Positions 7,930-15,809 of a DNA stretch of 42,619 nucleotides are shown piece by piece; the first letter of the stretch is position 1; each line of letters starts with the position of its first letter. The notes below the pieces were generated by a model that saw only the letters and a list, made by a program, of their open reading frames with translations, ran no database searches and was not told the DNA's origin. Origin of the DNA: Rhodospirillum sp. (GTDB lineage: Bacteria > Pseudomonadota > Alphaproteobacteria > Rhodospirillales > Rhodospirillaceae); NCBI GenBank assembly GCA_021741145.1, contig JAIOYK010000051.1, positions 1-42,619 on the forward strand, in the 5' to 3' direction. The position numbers were made by a program, and so were the translations under genes.

Positions 7930-9333
7930 TCAGAGGCGGTAAGCCCGCTTGACCAGCCCGTAGCTGAGGTCCTGAATGACCTCGAAGGCCTCGTCCTCCG
8001 CCAAGCGCCCGGAGGCGACCAGCGTGGCGAGAAACGCGCAATCCACGCGCCGCGCCACGTCGTGGCGTGCGGGGATCGAGCAAAAGGCGCGGGTGTCGTC
8101 GTTGAAGCCGACGGTATTGTAGAATCCCGCGGTTTCGGTGGCCGCTTCCCGGAAGCGGCGCATGCCTTCCGGACTGTCGAAGAACCACCAAGCTGGACCC
8201 AGCCGCAACACCGGATAGGCCCCCGCCATGGGCGCCAACTCCCGGGAGACGGTGGTCTCGTCCAGCGTGAACAGAATGACCGTCAGACGCGGGTCCGTGC
8301 CATGGGCCTCCAGCAGGGGACGCAGGGCGCGGACATAGTCCGTCCGGGTCGGAATATCGAACCCCTTGTCTCGACCGAAACGGGCGAAGATCTCTCCGGA
8401 ATGGTTGCGCAGGCTACCAGGATGGATCTGTAGAACCATTCCGTCCTCGATGCTCATGCGCGCCATTTCGGTCAGCATCTGACCGCGGAACGCGTCGGCC
8501 TCCTCGGCTGAACAGGTCCCGGCCAGGGCCTTGGCGAACAACCGGGCGGCTTCGTCCTTGGGCAGGTTTTCCGTCCGCGCGTTGGGATGCCCATGATCGG
8601 TGGAGGTGGCGCCGAAGTCCTGGAAATAAGCCCGGCGGATCCGGTGGGCGGCAAGGTACCCGGCCCAGGTGGTGGTGTCCTCGCCGGTCAGTTCGCCCAG
8701 GTGGACGACATTCCCGGCGAATCCCTCGAACTCGGGGTCCACGACGGGATCGGGGCGATAGGCGGTGACTACCCGACCAGACCAGCCACTGTCCCGGATC
8801 ATCCGGTGCCAGCGCAGGTCGTCCAGCGGACTTTCCGTGGTGGCCAGAACCTCGATTCCAAAGCGCTCGAACAGGGCCCGGGGGCGGAACTCGGCGCGGG
8901 ACAGGCAATCGGCGATCTGGTCGTAGGCCGCGTCGGCGGTGGCCTCGGACAGGCGCTCGGTCAGGCCAAAGACGTGGTGGAAGGCATGGTCGAGCCAAAG
9001 GCGGGAGGGGGTTCCCCGCAGCAGATGGACGTTCTTGGCGAACAGCCGCCAAATGGTCCGTCCGTCCGTTTCCACCGGTCCACCATCGGCTCGGGGTACA
9101 CCCAGGCTCTCCAGGGGAACGCCCTGGGAGTACAGCATGCGGAACACGTAGTGGTCCGGCGTCACGAACAGGCGCGCGGGATCCGGGAACGGCGCGTTCT
9201 CGGCGAACCATCGGGGGTCGGTGTGGCCGTGAGGACTGATGATCGGCAAATTCTTCACGGAGTCGTACAAGGATAGGCCGAGGGATCGGGCGGGGTCGGT
9301 CAGAGGTAGCAAACGATCCGGTCGCAGGTCCAT
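7930..9333 (-). CDS. uxaC: glucuronate isomerase (uronate isomerase)
   Basis: UxaC isomerises D-glucuronate to D-fructuronate, and D-galacturonate to D-tagaturonate, in the cytoplasm. The 467-residue protein belongs to the amidohydrolase superfamily: metal-ligand pair PHGHTDPRWFAEN near residues 34-46, the DHYVFRMLYSQG helix, the LQIHPGSLRNH segment and GFNDDTRAF near the C-terminus. The ATG at 9333 follows GAGGGGG with normal spacing; the frame open to 9411 would cross the operator palindrome and was rejected. It is the first gene of the operon. With UxuA/UxuB present and no UxaA/UxaB in view, glucuronate is the expected physiological substrate. Confidence 0.95.
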   Translation of the reverse strand: MDLRPDRLLPLTDPARSLGLSLYDSVKNLPIISPHGHTDPRWFAENAPFPDPARLFVTPDHYVFRMLYSQGVPLESLGVPRADGGPVETDGRTIWRLFAKNVHLLRGTPSRLWLDHAFHHVFGLTERLSEATADAAYDQIADCLSRAEFRPRALFERFGIEVLATTESPLDDLRWHRMIRDSGWSGRVVTAYRPDPVVDPEFEGFAGNVVHLGELTGEDTTTWAGYLAAHRIRRAYFQDFGATSTDHGHPNARTENLPKDEAARLFAKALAGTCSAEEADAFRGQMLTEMARMSIEDGMVLQIHPGSLRNHSGEIFARFGRDKGFDIPTRTDYVRALRPLLEAHGTDPRLTVILFTLDETTVSRELAPMAGAYPVLRLGPAWWFFDSPEGMRRFREAATETAGFYNTVGFNDDTRAFCSIPARHDVARRVDCAFLATLVASGRLAEDEAFEVIQDLSYGLVKRAYRL

Positions 9334-9410
9334 GTTCACCCCCTCGGCGTCATAAGCCGATGCATTTTCAGTTATATTGTGAAAGCGGCTTTGCTTGCAT
9401 CTGGTAGTCA

Positions 9411-9424
9411 ACTAGTATGCTAGT
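9411..9424. promoter_or_regulatory. candidate operator palindrome between uxaC and gntR
   Basis: ACTAG-TATG-CTAGT is a perfect 5-bp-arm inverted repeat in the 128-bp divergent intergenic region. FadR/GntR-type regulators commonly bind short palindromes beside their own gene, so this is the best candidate site for the adjacent regulator, acting on both the uronate operon and itself. The assignment is inferred from position and symmetry. Confidence 0.55.
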
Positions 9425-9461
9425 AGGCATCGCGCTCGGGAGTCAAGGAGGGACAGTGTCC

Positions 9462-10181
9462 ATGAACCGAATCAGGGGGCCGATGAGCCCTGGAGTGATA
9501 GAACGTCCCTCCTCGGTCACCGATCAGGTGTTCGCGGAGCTTTACCACCGCGTCATTTCGTTGGTGATGCCACCTGGGACGAAAACCTCGGAAACCGAGG
9601 TGGCGAGTGCCCTTGGCGTGTCCCGGCAACCCGTCCGTGACGCCTTTTACCGGCTCTCCAAGGCCGGGTTCCTGGCGATCCGTCCCCAGCGGGCGACCAC
9701 GGTCAGCATGATTTCCGAACGGGCGGTGAAACAGGCTCGATTCATTCGGACGGCCCTGGAAGTGGAAACGACTCGGGTTGCCTGCGAACGGTTGACGGAA
9801 GACGATTTGGTGGCCTTGGAGTCCATTTTGGATCAACAGCAACAGGCGGTCCATCAGGGCGATAAAATGGTCTTCCATGAACTGGACGACATGTTTCATC
9901 GGGAGATTTGCGAGCGCGCGGGAGTGGGGTACGTCTGGCGGTTGATTCAGGAGCACAAGGCACATATGGATCGCGTGCGCTTTCTGTCTTTGTCCTTCGC
10001 CAGCCAAAGGGCCTATGACGACCACATCCATTTTTTCGAGGCGATCAGGCGCCGCGATGCCGAGGATGCGGTTCACCGTATGCGTCTGCATATGATGACC
10101 ATTCTCGAGCACTTTCCCCGTATTCGAGCGGAAAACCCCGAATACTTCGATGACGAGGAGCCCACCACGGGCCTGGTGTGA
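9462..10181 (+). CDS. GntR-family regulator with FCD domain, probable uronate-operon regulator
   Basis: This is a 239-residue transcription factor. The N-terminal winged helix-turn-helix spans about residues 20-85 (TSETEVASALGVSRQPVRDAF is its recognition part), followed by an all-helical FCD effector domain. In the FCD domain the metal/ligand residues appear as ELDDMFHREIC and later as HIHFFEAI and MRLHMM. AAGGAGGG lies nine bases before the ATG at 9462; a GTG at 9456 is too close to the site. It is divergent from the nine-gene uronate operon, with a palindrome between them. Hexuronate regulators ExuR/UxuR belong to this subfamily and respond to uronates, so a local repressor is the simplest reading (inference). 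Confidence 0.9.
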   Translation: MNRIRGPMSPGVIERPSSVTDQVFAELYHRVISLVMPPGTKTSETEVASALGVSRQPVRDAFYRLSKAGFLAIRPQRATTVSMISERAVKQARFIRTALEVETTRVACERLTEDDLVALESILDQQQQAVHQGDKMVFHELDDMFHREICERAGVGYVWRLIQEHKAHMDRVRFLSLSFASQRAYDDHIHFFEAIRRRDAEDAVHRMRLHMMTILEHFPRIRAENPEYFDDEEPTTGLV

Positions 10182-10294
10182 CACCAGCCACGGGGCGGGC
10201 GTGACGATGGAATTGTCTCCTGGTCTCGTGACTAGGGATTGAAATACTTTAGGAGGGAACGCGATACGAAGCGTCCCTCTGGAGGAAAATAAGA

Positions 10295-12451
10295 ATGGCG
10301 TCGGTCGATGTGGGAACCAAGGCAGGTTTGTTTCATGGTGTACAGGGTCGCCTGCTGTCGGGCGTGGGCGCCGTCGTGTTGTGCACCTTGGTCGCGGGTG
10401 TCCTGGCCTGGATCGGGTTTGGCTGGTTCGAGGCCACCTTGGTGGAGATCACTGATCGCTCCGTACCCTCCGCCCTTGGAGCCCTTCGGGTGGCCCAGCA
10501 TGCCGGGCGCCTTGATGCCTTGGCGCCTTCCTACGGAGGGGTGAAAAGCCCCGAGGCCAAAGCCGAGTTAAGCGCGCGCGTCGCCGAGGAGCGCGCCGCC
10601 TACCGAGCGGAATACCAACGCCTGGAAGACCTGAATCTGCTGCCCGCCGAAGGCGCCGACGTCATTCGCACGGCAACCACGGAACTGGAAAGCAGCCTTG
10701 ACGCGATGGACGGCAATGCCGACCTGCGATTGTCTCTCGCCGAACGGCGCCGGTTCCTGATGGCGGTCGGGCAGGGGGAACTGGGGAAACTGAATTCGAT
10801 GATTACCCCTTGGATCACGGGCAAGCGTCAGGACGTCGCCCAGTCTCGCCGCTCCCTCGGGGAGGGCTCCAGCGAAACAGTCGCCTGGGCCGAGGCGGTG
10901 CGGACCCTGGTGACCGCCAGCGGCGAGTTGGAAGGGTACGAGGCCCTCTCCGACCAGATCACGGAAATCGGAGGCCTGCTCGGGACCGTGAACGGCACGA
11001 CGGATCAAAAGGCCTTGGAACTCGCCTCCATCCGGTTGCCGGGTCTCTTGATGAAGTTCGCCAAGACCATCGATGGTCTCTCTCCCAAGTTGCGCGCCGC
11101 CATGCGGCCAGCCGTGGAGTCTCTCATGGTCACCGTCACCGCCGATGACGGTCTGATCGCCGTTCGGACCAAGAGCCTGGAGGCCGACGAGGAGCGGGGC
11201 CGCCTGGAAGACTCCGCCAGAACCCAGACCGCGACCATGTCCAGCGCGGTCTGGGCCGTGGTCGAGGAAGAAGAGGCCCGCATCGACCGGGCCACGGCTA
11301 CCACCAAGGAGGTCCTATCTTTCGCGAAGACCGCGCAGGTGGTTGTCGGAGGGGTGGCCCTATTGCTGTCCATCGTCGTCGTGTGGATTCTGGTGCGCAA
11401 GCTGGTGGTGCACCGTTTGCTGGCACTGGCGGTGTATATGAAGCGGTTGGCCGAGGGGGATCTGGAGCGGACTCCGCCGGATGGCGGCACCGATGAGATC
11501 GGTGCCATGACCAAGGCGGTTTGCGTATTCCGGGAGAACGCGCTGGAGAAACGGCGGTTGGAGGAGGAGCAGGTTCTCGCGGCCCGTCGGGCGGAGGAGG
11601 ACCGGGAAACCGCCCTGCGGACGATCGCCGATGGCTTCGAGGCGACCGTGGGCGAGGTTGTTCAGCGGCTGTTGACCAAGTCCACCCGTATGGAGGCGAG
11701 CGCCGAGGTCATGTCCAAGGACGCCAAGGAGACCAACTCCCTGGCCACGACGGTCGCCGAAGCCACGGGACGCACGTCCGAGAACGTGGAAACGGTGGCA
11801 GTCGCATCCGAGGAACTGGCCGCGTCCATTGGCGAAATCGGTCGCCAGATCAGTGAATCGGAGCGGATTTCCCGGGAAGCCATGGACTTGGCCAATCGTG
11901 CCAACACGCAGGTGGGCGGGCTGGCCGAGGCGGTCCAGGATATCGGCCGGGTGGTGCAGTTGATCCACGATATCGCCGACCAAACCAATTTGCTCGCGCT
12001 CAATGCCACCATCGAGGCCGGGCGCGCGGGGGAGGCTGGGCTGGGCTTCAACGTGGTCGCCAACGAGGTCAAGGCCCTGGCCAACCAGACGGGTCGGGCC
12101 ATCGAAGGCGTGGCTTCGAACGCCGAGGCCATTCGAGCCGCCACCGGGGATGCCGTGTCCGAGATTCAGGACATTGTCGGTGTCCTGGAACGGCTGTTGG
12201 CCATCGGATCTTCCATTTCCGCCGCGGTGGAGGAACAGGGCGCGGCCACCCAGGAAATCGCCCGGGGCATCCACGAGGCGGCCTCGGGGACCACCGAAGT
12301 GGCCCAAGCCATGGTCGAGGTGAACCGCTCCGCCGACAACAGTGGCTACGAGGCCACCGATCTGTTGGAGAACGTCCGGAGCCTTGGCCAGGAAGTCGAT
12401 GTGCTGGGACAGGAAGTGTCCGCCTTCCTGGCGCGGGTGCGGGCTGGGTAG
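10295..12451 (+). CDS. methyl-accepting chemotaxis protein
   Basis: This is a 718-residue chemoreceptor. It has an N-terminal TM helix (about residues 19-45, [20 protein letters not shown]), a periplasmic all-helical ligand domain (about 46-345), a second TM (about 349-368, [19 protein letters not shown]), a HAMP domain ending near residue 425, and a methyl-accepting signalling domain. The CheA/CheW-contact hairpin is visible as [20 protein letters not shown] near residues 563-582. There is no C-terminal CheR-tethering pentapeptide. GGAGGAAAAT precedes the ATG. It stands between the uronate regulator and eda-kdgK on the same strand, which suggests sensing of a sugar acid or related compound (inference). 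The ligand domain is not one I can name with certainty. Confidence 0.93.
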   Translation: MASVDVGTKAGLFHGVQGRLLSGVGAVVLCTLVAGVLAWIGFGWFEATLVEITDRSVPSALGALRVAQHAGRLDALAPSYGGVKSPEAKAELSARVAEERAAYRAEYQRLEDLNLLPAEGADVIRTATTELESSLDAMDGNADLRLSLAERRRFLMAVGQGELGKLNSMITPWITGKRQDVAQSRRSLGEGSSETVAWAEAVRTLVTASGELEGYEALSDQITEIGGLLGTVNGTTDQKALELASIRLPGLLMKFAKTIDGLSPKLRAAMRPAVESLMVTVTADDGLIAVRTKSLEADEERGRLEDSARTQTATMSSAVWAVVEEEEARIDRATATTKEVLSFAKTAQVVVGGVALLLSIVVVWILVRKLVVHRLLALAVYMKRLAEGDLERTPPDGGTDEIGAMTKAVCVFRENALEKRRLEEEQVLAARRAEEDRETALRTIADGFEATVGEVVQRLLTKSTRMEASAEVMSKDAKETNSLATTVAEATGRTSENVETVAVASEELAASIGEIGRQISESERISREAMDLANRANTQVGGLAEAVQDIGRVVQLIHDIADQTNLLALNATIEAGRAGEAGLGFNVVANEVKALANQTGRAIEGVASNAEAIRAATGDAVSEIQDIVGVLERLLAIGSSISAAVEEQGAATQEIARGIHEAASGTTEVAQAMVEVNRSADNSGYEATDLLENVRSLGQEVDVLGQEVSAFLARVRAG

Positions 12452-12582
12452 CCCCTGTCCTATCCCCATTTTTCATTCGAGCTGGAACGGAGCCCAAGCG
12501 CGTCTTCGACTTTTCTTTCGCGTTCCCTTCATCCGTTCCCTTTTCCGCCTGACTCTCTCGGCGCCCACTAGGATTGAATGCC

Positions 12583-13224
12583 ATGTCGCTTCCCCTGATC
12601 GAACCCCTCCTTCCCGCCGCGCGGGTGATCCCCGTCCTGGTTCTCGATGACCCCGACACGGCGGTATCCGTGGCCGGGGCCCTTCTGGCCGGTGGTCTGA
12701 GCGTGCTGGAGGTGACCCTGCGGACGCCCGCGGCGCTGACCTGCGCCGAGGCCATCGCCAAGCGCTATCCGGACGCCCTGGTGGGCCTGGGCACCCTGAC
12801 CCGACCGGAGGATTTCCCTCGGGCGCGGGATGCCGGAGCGCGCTTCCTGGTGAGTCCCGGCCTCACCCCCCGGGTGGCGGAGGCGGCGCTGGACTGTGGT
12901 TTGCCCTACCTGCCGGGCATCGCCACGGTGGGCGAGGCCATGGCCGCCCGCGAATATGGCTTCCATGAACTGAAGTTCTTTCCCGCGGTCCTTAACGGCG
13001 GTGTCCCGGCTTTGAAGGGCATGGCGCCCCTGCTTCAGGACGTGCGGTTCTGCCCCACGGGGGGATTGACGGCGGCCTCCGTTCCAGAGGTCCTATCCCT
13101 GCCCAATGTCTTCGCGTTGGGAGGGAGTTGGCTGACTCCCGCTACCGCTGTCAAGGATGGCCGCTGGGACGAGATCGAAGCCTTGGCCCGGGCCGCGGTG
13201 GCGGCTTCGGTCCCGGCGGCATGA
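12583..13224 (+). CDS. eda: 2-keto-3-deoxy-6-phosphogluconate aldolase
   Basis: Eda cleaves KDPG to pyruvate and glyceraldehyde-3-phosphate, completing uronate breakdown through the Entner-Doudoroff end. The 213-residue protein shows the class I KDPG aldolase landmarks: Glu43 in LEVTLRTP, GAGTLTRPEDF-like VGLGTLTRPEDF, Pro-Gly in SPGLTP, and the Schiff-base Lys131 in FHELKFFPA. Both Glu43 and Lys131 align with the E. coli catalytic pair. The ATG at 12583 has AGGA nine bases upstream; an in-frame TTG at 12574 is less likely. It is followed 16 bp later by kdgK. Confidence 0.96.
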   Translation: MSLPLIEPLLPAARVIPVLVLDDPDTAVSVAGALLAGGLSVLEVTLRTPAALTCAEAIAKRYPDALVGLGTLTRPEDFPRARDAGARFLVSPGLTPRVAEAALDCGLPYLPGIATVGEAMAAREYGFHELKFFPAVLNGGVPALKGMAPLLQDVRFCPTGGLTAASVPEVLSLPNVFALGGSWLTPATAVKDGRWDEIEALARAAVAASVPAA

Positions 13225-13240
13225 TCGGGGAGAGGTGTCG

Positions 13241-14164
13241 ATGAACCCGCCAACGAACCGCGTCGCCCTTTTGGGTGAATGCATGCTTGAACTCGTCCAC
13301 GGCGCCGATGGGGCGCTGGCCATGGGGTTTGGGGGCGATACCCTGAACACGGCGGTGTACATGGCGCGTCTGGGAGCCTCCGTGGAGTATGTGACGGCCT
13401 TGGGCGATGATCCCCATAGCGACCGGATGGTCTCCGCCTGGCAAGACGAGGGCGTGGGGTGCGGTCTGGTGGCCCGCGTTCCTGGTCGGGTCCCTGGACT
13501 TTACATGATCGAGACGGATGACAAGGGCGAACGGCGTTTCCTGTACTGGCGGGATCAGGCCCCCGCCCGGGAGCTGTTCACCCTTCCCACGGCCGAGGGG
13601 ATGATGGCGCGCTTGATGGACTTCGGCATGGTCTATCTTTCGGGGATCAGTCTAGCCATTTGGGGAGAGGCCGGGAGGGCGATTCTGTTGCCCTTTCTCG
13701 ATCGCTTCCGGGCCGAGGGGGGCCTCGTGGCCTTTGATACCAACTGGCGTCCCCGTCTTTGGCCGGATATTGGGACGGCGCGGGCGGCCTATGAGGCGAT
13801 GTATGTCCGGTCCGACATCCTGTTGCCGGGGGTGGAGGATATCCGGGCCCTTCATGGGGATCCGGACGAGGATGCCGTGTTCGCCCGCGTGACCGCCCAC
13901 GGTGCCCGGGAGGTGATCCTGAAGCGTGAGCACCCCGGATGTCTGGTGATTACCGAGGGCCAGACTGTCCCGGTCCCCGCGGTGGCGGATGTGACGGTGG
14001 TCGATACCACCGCGGCCGGGGACAGCTTCGCCGCGGGCTATCTGTCCCGTCGCGCGGCCCTGGGACCCGTGGCCGCGGCCGGGGTGGCGAGCCGCCTCGC
14101 GGCCAGCGTGATTGGCCACCGGGGGGCGATCATTCCCCGGTCCGCCATGCCCACGCTGGACTGA
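13241..14164 (+). CDS. kdgK: 2-keto-3-deoxygluconate kinase (PfkB family)
   Basis: KdgK phosphorylates KDG, the shared product of UxuA and KduD, to KDPG for Eda. The 307-residue protein is a ribokinase/PfkB-type sugar kinase: N-terminal GECMLELVHGADG, GGDTLNTAVYMARLG near residues 32-46, FDTNWRPRLW (a 2-keto-3-deoxygluconate kinase hallmark) and the anion hole with catalytic base Asp261 in TTAAGDSFAAGY. GGGGAGAGG precedes the ATG at 13241; the frame extends upstream over eda without a ribosome site. Its stop codon directly abuts the convergent stop of qhpG, with no terminator between. Confidence 0.95.
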   Translation: MNPPTNRVALLGECMLELVHGADGALAMGFGGDTLNTAVYMARLGASVEYVTALGDDPHSDRMVSAWQDEGVGCGLVARVPGRVPGLYMIETDDKGERRFLYWRDQAPARELFTLPTAEGMMARLMDFGMVYLSGISLAIWGEAGRAILLPFLDRFRAEGGLVAFDTNWRPRLWPDIGTARAAYEAMYVRSDILLPGVEDIRALHGDPDEDAVFARVTAHGAREVILKREHPGCLVITEGQTVPVPAVADVTVVDTTAAGDSFAAGYLSRRAALGPVAAAGVASRLAASVIGHRGAIIPRSAMPTLD

Positions 14165-15529
14165 TTAGCGAGGGAGCGGGAAGAGGCTCCGGGCGCGGAA
14201 CCAAGCCATCGCCGCCCGCGCCGCCTCGGCTCCCCAGCGCCCGGCGAGGGCCTCCTCTCCAGCGCCGTCCCGCAGCATGTGATAGGCCTCCACCGCCGGG
14301 ATGCCCGCCAGCCAGGCCACGCCGGAGGGCTCCCGGTCCGTGATCAGGACATCCCGCTCCGCCAGCAGGCCGGTCTCGACCACGATGGTCCGTTCAACGG
14401 CGACGGATCCGGCGACGGGCGTGTTCTGGTCATGGCCCGGGTCATGAAGAGGCCGATCGTCCGGGAAGGATCGGCGCCGCGCCCAAAAGGGGTGCGCCGC
14501 GTAGCGCGTTTCCTGGAGCAGGAAGTCGCGGCCGAGGCGGGCCTGACGCCGATAGGTTTCCCGGATCCGCTCCTCCAGGTATCGGCGGGCGAGGGTCTCG
14601 CTGTCCGGCCCCGGGCGGGCGGCCAGGGTCTCCAGCGCCGCGAACGCGGCGAGCGCGCCGGAAACCGCCCAGAACATCCCATTGCCCGACAGGGGATCCA
14701 TCCCCGCCGCGGCATCCCCCGCCGGGATCAGGCGGAGATCAATGGAACCGGTGGGCAGGACCGGCGCGCAGTCCCGGACCAAGGGAGCGCCAAGGGGCAC
14801 CTTGTCGACCCAGTCGCTTGGTGGGGTACCGGGCAGGGCGCCGATTCGCGAGGCGCCATCGAGGGCCTCGCGCAGACGGGCGGCGGGGGAGGCCCCGTCT
14901 CCCTCCCGGGCGTCCAGGGTGGCCTGGACCCAGAGGCGCCCACCCCCGGGGCGGGCGATCCAAAGCCAGCCTTCGGGGAAGGGGAGGATCCGGGCTTCGG
15001 GCTCGGCGTCGAGCCGGTCCTCGAACCAGCCCCCGATGGCAAGAGTCGCCGGACCCCGGGTGACCGGGCGCCCGACATGGGCCTTGCGGCCCCGGGCATC
15101 GATGACCCGGGGGGCGAGGACATGGCGGCCGTCGGAGAGGGTGATTTCGACTTCGAGGTCCGGCCCCAATCGATCCACTTGGCCGCTGGCCGTGACGATT
15201 TTGGCCCCCGCGTCCTTCGCCGCGGCGCGCAGGGACCGATCCAGGGCGGCGCGCTCCACCAGATATTCCCCGTTGTGGGCGCTCTCCCGCCCGGCCCAGA
15301 GGGCCTTGCGCGGCACGAAGGGGGAGCCTTCGGGAAGGCGGGAGTCCAGGCCTTGGCCCCGCAACCAGCCCAGCAATCGCTCGCTCAGACCTTCCAGGCG
15401 TTCGGGCGTCCGGTCCGGGTCCACCAGCAGGACCCGGGCGCCCCGCGTCGCGGCCATGCGGGCGGCGATGGCCCCCGCCGGTCCGCCCCCCAAGATCACC
15501 AAATCCGCGATCATCCGATCCCCGTTCAT
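14165..15529 (-). CDS. qhpG: QhpG, FAD-dependent monooxygenase for CTQ biogenesis
   Basis: QhpG-type flavoproteins hydroxylate the precursor tryptophan of QhpC during formation of cysteine tryptophylquinone. The 454-residue protein has the FAD dinucleotide motif VILGGGPAGAIAARMA at residues 12-27, an Asp-containing second FAD motif GDAAAGMDPLSGNGM, and a C-terminal domain containing the family's ETRYAAHPFWARR segment, resembling the tryptophan-halogenase/LodB group of flavoproteins. The ATG at 15529 has GGGAG seven bases upstream; an ATG at 15514 is an alternative. It is transcribed away from qhpA, with a long inverted repeat between them. The name rests on fold plus location next to a complete qhp set. 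Confidence 0.9.
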   Translation of the reverse strand: MNGDRMIADLVILGGGPAGAIAARMAATRGARVLLVDPDRTPERLEGLSERLLGWLRGQGLDSRLPEGSPFVPRKALWAGRESAHNGEYLVERAALDRSLRAAAKDAGAKIVTASGQVDRLGPDLEVEITLSDGRHVLAPRVIDARGRKAHVGRPVTRGPATLAIGGWFEDRLDAEPEARILPFPEGWLWIARPGGGRLWVQATLDAREGDGASPAARLREALDGASRIGALPGTPPSDWVDKVPLGAPLVRDCAPVLPTGSIDLRLIPAGDAAAGMDPLSGNGMFWAVSGALAAFAALETLAARPGPDSETLARRYLEERIRETYRRQARLGRDFLLQETRYAAHPFWARRRSFPDDRPLHDPGHDQNTPVAGSVAVERTIVVETGLLAERDVLITDREPSGVAWLAGIPAVEAYHMLRDGAGEEALAGRWGAEAARAAMAWFRARSLFPLPR

Positions 15530-15592
15530 TGCCTCGCTCCCCGTTTCCGTTCCTTGGACGGCTCCCCATGGCGCCCCGTCTGGCGGGGGCCG

Positions 15593-15649
15593 TCTTGACA
15601 TTTTCGGCCAAGGGATCGGTTTCGCTGGTCCTGGCCGAAAATGTCAAGA
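15593..15649. promoter_or_regulatory. 18-bp perfect inverted repeat between qhpG and qhpA
   Basis: TCTTGACATTTTCGGCCA (15593-15610) is repeated in inverse orientation at 15632-15649 with a 21-bp spacer. The left arm contains a TTGACA hexamer (15595-15600) on the plus strand, and the right arm the same hexamer on the minus strand, so the element could be a pair of outward-facing or overlapping -35 regions, an operator for both divergent units, or a hairpin. There is no T-tract on either side typical of a terminator. It is the strongest regulatory candidate for the qhp locus. Confidence 0.6.
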
Positions 15650-15809
15650 ACGGGCTTCGAAAGCTCGATAGCCTAATAGTTGTTCAATATTGTGCGGTGC
15701 CGAAAAAATAATCATCCTGAGGGATTACCTCAATTGGTTGTGTAGGAACTGGAATTTTCACTTTAGTGGTCTATCCCCTCCTGGGGGTCCGTCAAGAAAG
15801 GATGGAGGA
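15650..15809 (+). promoter_or_regulatory. qhpA leader region
   Basis: This stretch is AT-richer than the surrounding genes (for example TAATAGTTGTTCAATATTG and GAAAAAATAATC). It contains a small hairpin TGAGG-GATTA-CCTCA (15718-15732) and ends in AAAGGATGGAGGA just before qhpA. I cannot assign a -35/-10 pair with confidence. The qhp operon promoter is expected here or at the inverted repeat just upstream. Confidence 0.4.
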
